64,000 nucleotides of DNA. Origin: Pararhodonellum marinum (GTDB lineage: Bacteria; Bacteroidota; Bacteroidia; Cytophagales; Cyclobacteriaceae). The position numbers and the translations under genes were made by a program. Under the pieces are notes generated by a model. That model did no database searches, was not told where the DNA came from, and was given only the letters and a program-made list of their open reading frames with translations. Numbering within the stretch: position 1 is the stretch's first letter; every line of letters begins with the position of its first letter. Location of the stretch: the NCBI RefSeq assembly GCF_015354735.1, contig NZ_JACEFJ010000001.1, positions 558,001 to 622,000 on the forward strand. The letters are read 5' to 3'. Shown one piece after another: positions 17,702 to 24,785 of the stretch.

Positions 17702-18309
17702 TCATTTTTTTGAGGCAATTAGATCAAAAATCAATTCTTTCAATATTTCTAAATCACTCTCTATTGTTCCTTTCATATATCTTTCAAATACACTTTTATT
17801 GTCAGGAGGGTTTAGGTTCAGAATCAACCCTTTTTCCAAGGCCAACAACCTTAAAAACTCTCTTTGAGCACGTCCGTTACCACCTTCTCTAAAGGGATGA
17901 AAATAATTTGCATTATCTAAAATTTCGGCTAACTTCTCTGATAATTCTTTTCTTCTGTTTTTTCGAATTTTCTTGTAGTCAGCTATTAAAGAATTAATGT
18001 AGCTACTGGCATTATCAAAATGGGTGGTGGGAAAAAATTGTTTTCCATCCTTACTTATTTCCACAACCCGTTTTTTGCCAGCCCAGACATATATATCTTG
18101 AAACAAATGCTTGTGAATATCAAAAAGGTTTTCAATTCCTTTAATCTTAATGGGATTGTTGTAAAGTTACTGAAGTCGTTTTGTTACTGCTCCACTTTCA
18201 ACAAAAAGCAATACATCCGGGTCTGTAATTCCCGGAATGTTTTTTAAAATCCCTGTTTTGGATCTACATAAGTATAATCAAAGTCTATGTCCTTATAGGA
18301 ATCAGACAT
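17702..18309 (-). pseudogene. Fic/DOC-family toxin, disrupted
   Basis: Begins at ATG 18309 overlapping the antitoxin stop. The N-terminal part reads SDSYKDIDFDYTYVDP, then needs one extra base near 18258 to continue KTGILKNIPGITDPDVLLF. An in-frame TAA at 18167-18169 interrupts the helix before LYNNPIKIKGIENLF. From 18106 the frame is open to the end and includes the Fic motif, but as HPFREGGNGR with one extra glycine compared with the usual HPFxEGNGR. Members of this family AMPylate target proteins. Confidence 0.85.
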
Positions 18310-18523
18310 AAGCCTTTTCTTCCGCAAACTTCACCAATTCACTCAATGAAATTTTCCCTGTTACATAATCCCTGATTATTTCAACCCCTTTGGGTGTAGG
18401 TATAAAACCTTCAAACATGTTGCTTCCTAAAGCATTTGCCGTGCTTTCTAATGTCTTTAAATCTGAAAATTTCACTCCCATTATCGTCAGGTTATTCCTG
18501 TCAATTTCGATTGTAGCAAACAT
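18302..18523 (-). CDS. VbhA-like antitoxin of a Fic toxin
   Basis: A 73-residue protein whose C-terminal half (GFIPTPKGVEIIRDYVTGKI, SLSELVKFAEEKAY) resembles the VbhA antitoxin that blocks Fic AMPylation. The toxin start codon lies within its last codons, as in translationally coupled TA pairs. Its own frame is intact although the toxin is disrupted. Confidence 0.75.
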   Translation of the reverse strand: MFATIEIDRNNLTIMGVKFSDLKTLESTANALGSNMFEGFIPTPKGVEIIRDYVTGKISLSELVKFAEEKAYV

Positions 18524-18601
18524 ATGTTTTGGTTTTAATCCTTCGACGAATTTACAAAATTCCCGTCATTTTATTCTTAGGTCCCTCTTTTTTAGAATAG
18601 T

Positions 18602-18733
18602 GCATAACGGTCAAGACTACCAGCTGGCGGGCGTTAAACACCCACAGAACTGCCCACCGAAACCAAAGTAATTGAAAGATAATAAATTTCTATTAGCAGT
18701 AAACCGCCCGCTTGATGGTAGCTAATGTTGTCG
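18602..18733. repeat. attC-like site
   Basis: Left arm CATAACGGTCAAGACTACCAG, CTGGCGGGCG pairs with right arm AAACCGCCCGCTTGATGGTAG, CTAATGTTGTCG. Cores AAC and GTT are intact. It lacks the mini-palindrome present in the loops of its neighbours, suggesting that palindrome is an optional insertion. It lies 22 bases from the lipoprotein stop. Confidence 0.7.
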
Positions 18734-18754
18734 TACGTTCTTATCCTTTATCAG

Positions 18755-19348
18755 TCAATTTGTTTTTGCGCTTTCCAATTTTTCTTCGTCAATCTCAATT
18801 TCGTCTTCAACTTCTATCACAGGGATGTCTATCGGCATAGGGGGTGGGGGTGGATTTAGGGTAGTGTCCTTCTGAAAAAAAGTTAATAATTCATCAGTTA
18901 ACTTGTAGGTTGTGTCTGAACTCTCTGCTGTAAACAGTAAATAATGCTCTTTCCTTGAATGTGAAGGGAAAAAGCCAACAACTCCTGTTTTTTGGTTATA
19001 TATAAATCTTTGATTAAATGGCCAATCCTGATGGTAAATGTTGCAGAGTTTAAATTCTACTCCATCAAAAAAGGTCTCGTCACTTAATGAGATTTCATAA
19101 CCCGATTGTTCAAAAATATTTTCCATGCCCCCTTCACTCTTAAATGCCACCTTCAATAGAGAGTCTACAAACAATATAAAATGAAGTTCTTTAAAGTTAT
19201 ATGAGTCATCTGAAATTCTGTCTACATATATCAAAGTGTCAGTGGGTGGTGAAAATGTCTTCCAACTCACAACTGTCATTGGTTCGTTTTGAGTGCAGCC
19301 CCAAAAAAGCAAAATTAAAATTGATATTATGATGTTCTGTCTGTTCAT
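18755..19348 (-). CDS. Hypothetical lipoprotein with Pro-rich acidic tail
   Basis: A 197-residue protein with a lipoprotein signal (MNRQNIIISILILLFWGC). I do not recognise the domain (FSPPTDTLIYVDRISDD to LTDELLTFFQKDTT). The C-terminus is a linker with five prolines and then acidic repeats (VIEVEDEIEIDEEKLES), probably disordered. It occupies one cassette, with att-like sites on both sides. Confidence 0.65.
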   Translation of the reverse strand: MNRQNIIISILILLFWGCTQNEPMTVVSWKTFSPPTDTLIYVDRISDDSYNFKELHFILFVDSLLKVAFKSEGGMENIFEQSGYEISLSDETFFDGVEFKLCNIYHQDWPFNQRFIYNQKTGVVGFFPSHSRKEHYLLFTAESSDTTYKLTDELLTFFQKDTTLNPPPPPMPIDIPVIEVEDEIEIDEEKLESAKTN

Positions 19349-19357
19349 TTGAATGCA

Positions 19358-19508
19358 CTACAACGTGATTCAGCTTGGAGACGGCGGGCCTGTCTGACTC
19401 CAGGCGGGCATTCGGAGACGTTATCTTCCAGCCTACTCCTAACTTCTTAAAGATAATGAACTTTCAATTTTCTCGGAACCGCCCGCTGGATCCAAGGTGA
19501 TGTTGGAC
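19358..19508. repeat. attC-like site
   Basis: Left arm TACAACGTGATTCAGCTTGG, GACGGCGGGC pairs with right arm AACCGCCCGCTGG, ATCCAAGG, TGATGTTGG. AAC and GTT cores are intact. The loop contains a mini-palindrome copy with two changes (GCCTGTCTGACTCCAGGC). The stop of the RhuM remnant overlaps its right end. Confidence 0.75.
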
Positions 19509-19913
19509 TCAGTTCTTAATTAGGTTCACTATCAGTTTTATCATCAAATCCCTATGCTCGGGTAAACTTTGCGCTACTGCCAATGCCAGGGCTACCAATG
19601 TATTTTCACTTATTTTTTTTATTCCTCTTTCATCCAAATTATAAGCTTAAACTTCCCTTTTTACTTTTCTTTCTCCTTTTTTTTGAATTTGGCGGAAATT
19701 CCGCCAGGTTGACTCTTTATCCAATTCTCCCTCTTTGTAAATATTTCGGATGTGCTCACCAATAGTCCTTCTGGCTTTACCAAAAAATTCAACTAATTGC
19801 TGTTCGCTAACCCAAACCGTATCGTGCTCCCCATCCAAAATGATTTCAAATTCATTGCTACCTTGGGAGGGTTTGAAAACCACTATTTCAGAAATGAAGT
19901 CGACTGTTTCCAT
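19509..19913 (-). pseudogene. RhuM-family protein, truncated or interrupted
   Basis: The first 88 codons match the N-terminus of RhuM-type proteins (DGEHDTVWVSEQQLVEFFGK, then EHIRNIYKEGELDKES, WRNFRQIQ). An in-frame TAA at 19647-19649 follows, and the same frame continues AYNLDERGIKKISENTLVAL to a second stop at 19509. The YNLD block of RhuM is thus present but the rest of the central domain is missing. Probably a decayed gene with an internal deletion. Confidence 0.65.
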
Positions 19914-19948
19914 GGAGGAAGATAAAGTTTTTTGATAAAAATATTAGT

Positions 19949-20281
19949 TCATTGTTTCAAAAAACCTTTGATTTCAAAATTGCCAGGATCTTTAACAGCA
20001 TATTCTATTAAGACCTTCGATCCAATTTCCTTTTTATCGATTCTCTGGGAAAGTTTTTTCTTCTGGACATAAACCGAATCATCAACCTGATAGGTTATCG
20101 TTATGATTTGGGTATATCCCATTCCTTTCGGACCATACCCAAGTACATTATCTGTGATTTCAGCTTTTGTTTCTAAAGTTTTCGTCCATGGAGCAAATGG
20201 TATTTCAAAATTATTCCATGCTAGGTATAGAAAAACTCCAAAACCTAATATTCCGATTATCCAAGGATTCTGCTTTGCCAT
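19949..20281 (-). CDS. Small membrane protein, DUF3592-like
   Basis: From ATG 20281 the 110-residue protein has one N-terminal membrane helix (WIIGILGFGVFLYLAW) and a soluble beta domain (AEITDNVLGYGPKGMGYTQI, ITITYQVDDSVYV, VLIEYAVKDPGNFEI) reminiscent of DUF3592. A start at 20314 would translate part of the att-like arm and is rejected. Role unknown. Confidence 0.6.
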   Translation of the reverse strand: MAKQNPWIIGILGFGVFLYLAWNNFEIPFAPWTKTLETKAEITDNVLGYGPKGMGYTQIITITYQVDDSVYVQKKKLSQRIDKKEIGSKVLIEYAVKDPGNFEIKGFLKQ

Positions 20282-20293
20282 TTTAGAATTGAG

Positions 20294-20311
20294 TCCAAGG
20301 TGATGTTGTGG
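20294..20311. repeat. attC-like site, right end only
   Basis: TCCAAGGTGATGTTGTGG is identical in 17-18 positions to the right end of the sites at 14.8 and 19.5 kb. No left arm is present; the DUF3592-like gene starts immediately to the left. It looks like a cassette junction that lost most of its palindrome. Confidence 0.55.
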
Positions 20312-20324
20312 CATCGTTTTTATT

Positions 20325-20609
20325 TTACGTGGATATAGGATTTATTTTAATTTGACCACCGACAGCTTTTAATACTTTCAATATTGTTTCAAATTGAGGC
20401 TTTGAACCAGTTGATAGGGCTTTATACAAACTTGGTCTGCTCATTCCTGTTTCTTCCGCTATTTTGGACATCCCAATTGCTTTTGCAATGTGCCCAAGGG
20501 CTACAACTACATCATCATTATCCCCTTCCTCCAATACAGAATTCAAATATTCAGCAATCATTTCTTTACTGTCCAAATAGTCCGCTATATCAAATTTTGA
20601 TGTTTCCAT
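20325..20609 (-). CDS. Antitoxin, HTH addiction-module antidote family
   Basis: A 94-residue protein with the motif LGHIAKAIGMSKIAEETGMS followed by RPSLYKALSTGSKPQFETIL, the helix-turn-helix of the putative addiction-module antidote family that partners RelE/HigB-like toxins. The frame is intact. The toxin gene ends 3 bases upstream but is interrupted. Confidence 0.88.
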   Translation of the reverse strand: METSKFDIADYLDSKEMIAEYLNSVLEEGDNDDVVVALGHIAKAIGMSKIAEETGMSRPSLYKALSTGSKPQFETILKVLKAVGGQIKINPIST

Positions 20610-20612
20610 TTT

Positions 20613-20912
20613 TTATTTTTTTATTCTGTTCCAAATTTCTTTTGCTTTATCAATGTCCTTTTTTTGAGTTGATTTATCTCCACCTACAAGAAGAATAATA
20701 ATTTTCCCATCTCTTTCCTTGAAGTAGATCCTATATCCTTTTGCATAGTCGATCCTCTATTCATGAATCCCTTCACCAACGGGTTTGCAATTCCCAAAAT
20801 GTTCGTCAATTTCAAGTTTTTGGATCCTGAACAAAATTTTTGCTTTTGCCCTCAAATCCTTTAATTTTTTCAACCACTTATCAAATTCAACAGTCTTCTC
20901 AATAAAGTACAT
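20613..20912 (-). pseudogene. RelE/ParE-like toxin with internal stop codon
   Basis: ATG 20912 opens MYFIEKTVEFDKWLKKLKDL, RAKAKILFRIQKLE, and codon 52 is TAG (20757-20759) inside the motif GIHE*RIDYAKGYRIYF, where relatives have Leu. The frame then continues RDGKIIILLVGGDKSTQKKD to a stop at 20613. A single substitution would restore a normal 99-residue killer protein of the RelE/ParE superfamily, an mRNA interferase. Confidence 0.85.
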
Positions 20913-21006
20913 CTACCTATCTGTATTCATTTGGATACAAAATTACGTGATTTTTCTTGATTTTAAAAGTTGCTTTGTATTTACTAGGCGTGCTCTTAAA
21001 ATGTGC

Positions 21007-21138
21007 ACCAACGTTTCTCGCATATGCTTTGTGGCGGGCAAACGTGCGAGATTATTCGGTTTATCTATTAATCGGTTTTAAAAAGACAATAACTTTCGAT
21101 TTAACAACCATCTCGCCATAAAGTATATGTGTTAGGCA
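21007..21138. repeat. attC-like site
   Basis: Left arm ACCAACGTTTCTCGCATATG, CTTTGTGGCGGGC pairs with right arm CATCTCGCCATAAAG, TATATGTGTTAGGC. AAC and GTT cores are present and the right core GTTAGGC fits the integron consensus GTTRRRY. The TAA stop of higA lies inside the right core (21132-21134). Confidence 0.78.
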
Positions 21139-21434
21139 ACGTTTTTGTTTTCGTAATGCTTTATTTCGTTCAGTTCCGATTCTTTCGATTCTTTTTCCTC
21201 TTCAATATCATAATCGTCTTGAAGTCCGAGCCAAAATTTTGCAGAATTTCCAAAATACTTACTCAATCGCAAAGCTGTGTCTGCTGTAATTCGGCGATTT
21301 CCTTTTATGATTTCCGAAATTCGAGTTTGCGGAATTTTCAAGTCCTTGGAAAGTCGGTATGCGGTGATTTCCAATGGCTCAAGAAATTCGTAATTCAAGA
21401 TTTTTCCAGGATGTACATTTGCTAACTTTTCCAT
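21132..21434 (-). CDS. higA: HigA antitoxin
   Basis: A 100-residue XRE-type helix-turn-helix protein with the HigA hallmarks VHPGKILNYEFLEPLEITAY, ISEIIKGNRRITADTALRLS and KYFGNSAKFWLGLQDDYDIE. It lies downstream of higB on the same strand, 12 bases away, the order characteristic of higBA. Its stop codon is supplied by the att-like core. The pair appears intact and is the only complete TA operon in the array. Confidence 0.93.
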   Translation of the reverse strand: MEKLANVHPGKILNYEFLEPLEITAYRLSKDLKIPQTRISEIIKGNRRITADTALRLSKYFGNSAKFWLGLQDDYDIEEEKESKESELNEIKHYENKNVA

Positions 21435-21446
21435 TTTTTTATTTTT

Positions 21447-21728
21447 TTAATGATAATCAATTATTTCCACTTCACTTGCGTTTCCTTTGTCCCAAATGAA
21501 GATAATCCGCCATTGTTTATTAATCCGAATACTATAAAATTCACTTAATTTTCCAGTAAGTTTTTCAAGTCGGTTTGATGGTGGAATTCGCAAATCGGCA
21601 ATATCTTGCGAATTGTTCAACATTCTTAATTTCCGACGTCCAACGTTTTGAATTTCAATCGTCATTTTCTTGACTCGGATTCCGTTCCAAATCTGTTCGG
21701 TCTCTTTCGAGCCAAAAGAAATAATCAT
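21447..21728 (-). CDS. higB: HigB toxin (RelE superfamily mRNA interferase)
   Basis: A 93-residue protein with the HigB pattern MIISFGSKETEQIWNGI, LRMLNNSQDIADLRIPPSN, RLEKLTGKLSEFYSIRINKQ and WRIIFIW. Members cleave mRNA on ribosomes and are neutralised by HigA. All conserved blocks are present. The start lies 72 bases after the preceding att-like site in the transcription direction. Confidence 0.93.
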   Translation of the reverse strand: MIISFGSKETEQIWNGIRVKKMTIEIQNVGRRKLRMLNNSQDIADLRIPPSNRLEKLTGKLSEFYSIRINKQWRIIFIWDKGNASEVEIIDYH

Positions 21729-21799
21729 AGTCTTGTTTTACGTTACTAACGTCAAAGATAAGTAAAATATTTGTTCTTTGTAGATTTTTTTTAAATGTT

Positions 21800-21931
21800 G
21801 CCTAACGTTTTGCCTCTTTTCGAAGGTGGGGTTTTCCAGCACTAAACTTCATTAGATGCACAAAGCTTGAATTTAGCACTTCAATGTCATAAAAGAACGA
21901 AACCCCCGCTTTTGCAAAACGGCTGTTAGCA
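21800..21931. repeat. attC-like site
   Basis: Left arm GCCTAACGTTTTGCCTCTTTT, GAAGGTGGGG pairs with right arm AACCCCCGCTTTTGCAAAACG, GCTGTTAGC. The left core read on the minus strand is GTTAGGC, the integron GTTRRRY consensus. It lies 9 bases from the alpha/beta hydrolase stop. Confidence 0.8.
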
Positions 21932-21939
21932 GCTTATAC

Positions 21940-22803
21940 TCATAATTTATCATGAAATTCAAAAAAAGCCTTTAATACTTCTTTCGGAGTTTCCACATGG
22001 GGATAATGTCCGGAATTTTCCAGCAGCACAATATCTGCATTAGGAACTAATTCAGCAAAACGGTCTGCTGCATGTTTACCCGAAACCGGATCTTCGATTC
22101 CGTTTATCAACCTTATTGGAACAACTCCATTTACCAAGGGCATAACCCACCGTTCACGATTTGTTCTTCGTTCTTCTATATAACGAATGAGTATGGGCAT
22201 CATTGAAATACCATTATTTCCCGAAGTCAACTTCCATGTTTCATGTACGAACTCATTGGTAGGAGGATGTGCCTTGCTGAAAATTTTGGTGAAGCTCTTT
22301 TTCAGGGACTTTTCGGACATCAATTTTGCTATAAAAGGTCCGAGAGGAGACATTAACAACTTCTGAATAAAAAGGGCATGATGTGTTTCAGGAAATAAGC
22401 CTCCATTCATGAATACACAAGATAACCAGTTAATCTTTGATGACTTTTCAAATTGACGGGCTAAAAGTTCTTGGGCAACAGTATCCCCTAAGTCATGTGC
22501 GAATATATGAGCCTCGGTGATTCCGGCCTTAACCGCTAACCCTTCAATCATATCAGCTTGTAAACTGATTGGTAAAGGCCGGTTGGGTTTAGCCGATTTG
22601 CCTAGCCCTATTAAATCAAGAGCCATTACATCAAATCGTTCTGTTAATGAAGGCCATATTGTCGCAAAGTCCCATGATGATGAAGGAAACCCGTGAATAC
22701 AAATCAGCGATTTGCCTTTTCCTGATCGTTTGAAGAAAACGCTTAAATCATTAATGATTTCCGTTCTTCCGTCCTTATACCAATCTGCTGAGTTCATATT
22801 CAT
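21940..22803 (-). CDS. Alpha/beta hydrolase, haloalkane dehalogenase/epoxide hydrolase-like
   Basis: A 287-residue protein with the oxyanion motif HGFPSSSWDF, nucleophile elbow AHDLGD (Asp nucleophile, as in dehalogenases and epoxide hydrolases), a helical cap, a probable acid in INGIEDPVSGKH and the catalytic His in ENSGHYPHVE. Substrate unknown. A start at the second ATG (residue 3) is equally possible. It is one cassette; its promoter-proximal att-like site was split by the IS at 22820. Confidence 0.88.
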   Translation of the reverse strand: MNMNSADWYKDGRTEIINDLSVFFKRSGKGKSLICIHGFPSSSWDFATIWPSLTERFDVMALDLIGLGKSAKPNRPLPISLQADMIEGLAVKAGITEAHIFAHDLGDTVAQELLARQFEKSSKINWLSCVFMNGGLFPETHHALFIQKLLMSPLGPFIAKLMSEKSLKKSFTKIFSKAHPPTNEFVHETWKLTSGNNGISMMPILIRYIEERRTNRERWVMPLVNGVVPIRLINGIEDPVSGKHAADRFAELVPNADIVLLENSGHYPHVETPKEVLKAFFEFHDKL

Positions 22804-22810
22804 TAATTGC

Positions 22811-22819
22811 TGCTAACGT
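22811..22819. repeat. attC-like core fragment left of the IS
   Basis: TGCTAACGT ends with the ACGT duplicated at the far end of the IS (24642-24645). Joining it to the right flank gives GCTAACGTTTTGGCGC, a complete left arm of the site at 24642-24769. Confidence 0.75.
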
Positions 22820-24641
22820 CAGACTGTGAAAAAAGCCTCTCTTATTTTTTAGTGGCTTATTCCACAATCTCCTGAAATTTAGTAAATTTAGTTGAGGTTA
22901 TTTTTAACAATCCCCTTTTATCTCTATGCACTATATCCAAGGAATTGACCGGTTCCAAATGACCTTTTCAAGTTTAGATGACTTTGTCGATAAAAACAAT
23001 CCTGTGAGAATCATCGATGCTTTCATCGAAAAGCTCGACCTTAAGCTATTGGGGTTTGTTTCAAAACCTCCCGGACCCAAAGAAGGCCAAGAGCAAAAGT
23101 CTTCCAACCCATTGGACGGCAGACCTTCATTTCATCCCAAAGTATTGCTCAAACTCTACTTCTACGGCTATTTCAACGGCATCCGCAGCAGCAGAAGGCT
23201 CGAGCGGGAATGCGGGCGCAACATCGAAGTCAGATGGCTGCTCAACGGACTCGCTCCCAACTACCACACCATTGCCGATTTCAGGAAGGATAATCCCAAA
23301 GCGCTCAAAAACTGCTTCAAGCTCTATGTGCTGTTCCTCAAAGAAGCGGGTCTGATCGGCGGAAAGACAGTCGCGGTGGACGGCTCCAAGTTCCGGGCCT
23401 CCAACAGCAAGAAGAATAATTACAGCCAAAGCAAAATCGACAGGCATCTCAGCTATATAGAGCAGAAGACCGAAGAATACCTCCGGCAACTTGACCATGC
23501 AGATTCACTCGAAATCACAGAGGAGAAAATCCAGCTCATCCAGGAGAAACTTGATTACTTCAAAGAAAACAAAATCAGATACGAACAGCTTGGAGAACGC
23601 TTACAGCAAAGCGGAGAAACCCAGATCAGCACCACAGATCCCGACTCCAAGGCATTGCTCGTTCAGGCCCGCCCGGCTGACGCCAGTCGGACGGGGACAG
23701 GTGGTCGAAGTATCCTACAATGTCCAGGCTGCCGTGGATGACAAACACAATCTCGTGGTAGGTACCCACGTGATCAACCGGAATGATAGAAACGCCCTCC
23801 ATGAAATCGCTCTGGAAGCTAAAGAGGGGTTGGATTCTGAGGATTTGACAGTCTTGGCCGACAAAGGATACCACAACGGAAGAGAAATACAACAGTGCCA
23901 ACAGGATGGCATGCAGACCATAGTGGCACCCAACGAAATAGTCAACTCTAACAAACATGGTACAACCGAAGACTATCTCGTAACCAGATTCATATACCAT
24001 CCGGATACCGACACCTACACCTGCCCACAGGGGAAAACACTCACCACTACGGGAAAATGGCATAATAAAACCAGACAATGGGACAGCCATCTGTTCAAAA
24101 AATACAGGACTCCGGACTGTAAGGACTGCCCGGTCAAACAACTGTGCACCGGAAGAAAAGACGGGGGCAGGGAAATCGAAAGAAGCGAGTATGCCGATGC
24201 TGTGGAAACAAACCTCAAAAACCTACAAGAGAATAAGCCGCTCTACAAAAGACGACAGATGATCATAGAACACATCTTCGGCACTGTCAAACGGAAGTGG
24301 GGATTTAATTATACAGACCTCCGGGGATTGGAAAAAGTAAATGGTGAGTTTGCACTCATCATGACGGTTTATAATCTCAAACGAACCATCAACATACTCG
24401 GCATGACCGGTCTGATGGAAAAGCTCAGGAAATGGATCCCGGACTACAAAAAGGTCTCTTTGCCTTCAAAATCCACTGTTTTAAAGCCCCTGAAAGATTT
24501 ATGCAAAGAATTTGGCCTGGATAGGCCGGTATTAAAACTAATTTCTGTTTTGAATAGGATTCAAGGCTTGTCTGATACAAACCGCCTATACGGCTCAGAA
24601 ACAGGGTTTTTACAAAAATCAAGGCTTTTTTTCACAGCCTG
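22820..24641 (+). mobile_element. IS1182-family insertion sequence
   Basis: 1822 bp bounded by inverted repeats CAGACTGTGAAAAAAGCC (left) and CAGGCTGTGAAAAAAAGCC (reverse complement of the right), flanked by a 4-bp direct duplication ACGT. It carries one transposase gene reading rightward, opposite to the cassettes. The insertion point is inside the AACGT core of an att-like site. The transposase is broken by a 28-bp palindromic insertion, so this copy is probably immobile by itself. Confidence 0.88.
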
Positions 24642-24642
24642 A
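22926..24642 (+). pseudogene. IS1182-family transposase, frameshifted
   Basis: Frame 1 (22926-23741) carries the N-terminal DUF772-type region (NPVRIIDAFIEKLDLKLLGF, RPSFHPKVLLKLYFYGYF, IRSSRRLERECGRNIEVRWL) and the first Asp, VDGSKFRA. A 28-bp insertion at 23665-23692 shifts the frame. The remainder (from about 23693) has LADKGYHNGREI with the second Asp, cysteine pairs (CPQGK, CKDCPVKQLC) and the catalytic Glu in IIEHIFGTVKRKWGF. Without the insert it would be about 562 residues. Confidence 0.9.
23665..23692. repeat. 28-bp palindromic mini-element inserted in transposase
   Basis: The core CCGCCCGGCTGACGCCAGTC is nearly self-complementary. Removing 28 bp rejoins CTCGTT to a GGGGACAGG continuation and restores the expected ALLVRGQVVEVSYNVQ reading. 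The CTGACGCCAG centre also occurs in the loops of att-like sites at 14.7, 17.6 and 19.4 kb. Confidence 0.75.
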
Positions 24643-24769
24643 CGTTTTGGCGCTTGGCGCAGTGGCGGATTTCGGAGTACAAAACTGTCAATACACCACA
24701 AAAGTTGATGCGAGGTAGAATGTTCAATTAACCACGTCACCCGCCATTGAGCCAAACGCCTGTTAGCGG
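24642..24769. repeat. attC-like site, main part right of the IS
   Basis: Left arm (AAC)GTTTTGGCGCTTGGCGC, AGTGGCGGAT pairs with right arm CACCCGCCATTGAGCC, AAACGCCTGTTAGCG. The central segment (TTTCGGAG, AAAACTGT, GAGGTAGAATGTT) is shared with the 12.3 kb site. It lies 17 bases from the stop of the OLD-like gene. Confidence 0.78.
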
Positions 24770-24785
24770 TTCGCCTTTCCTTGTT

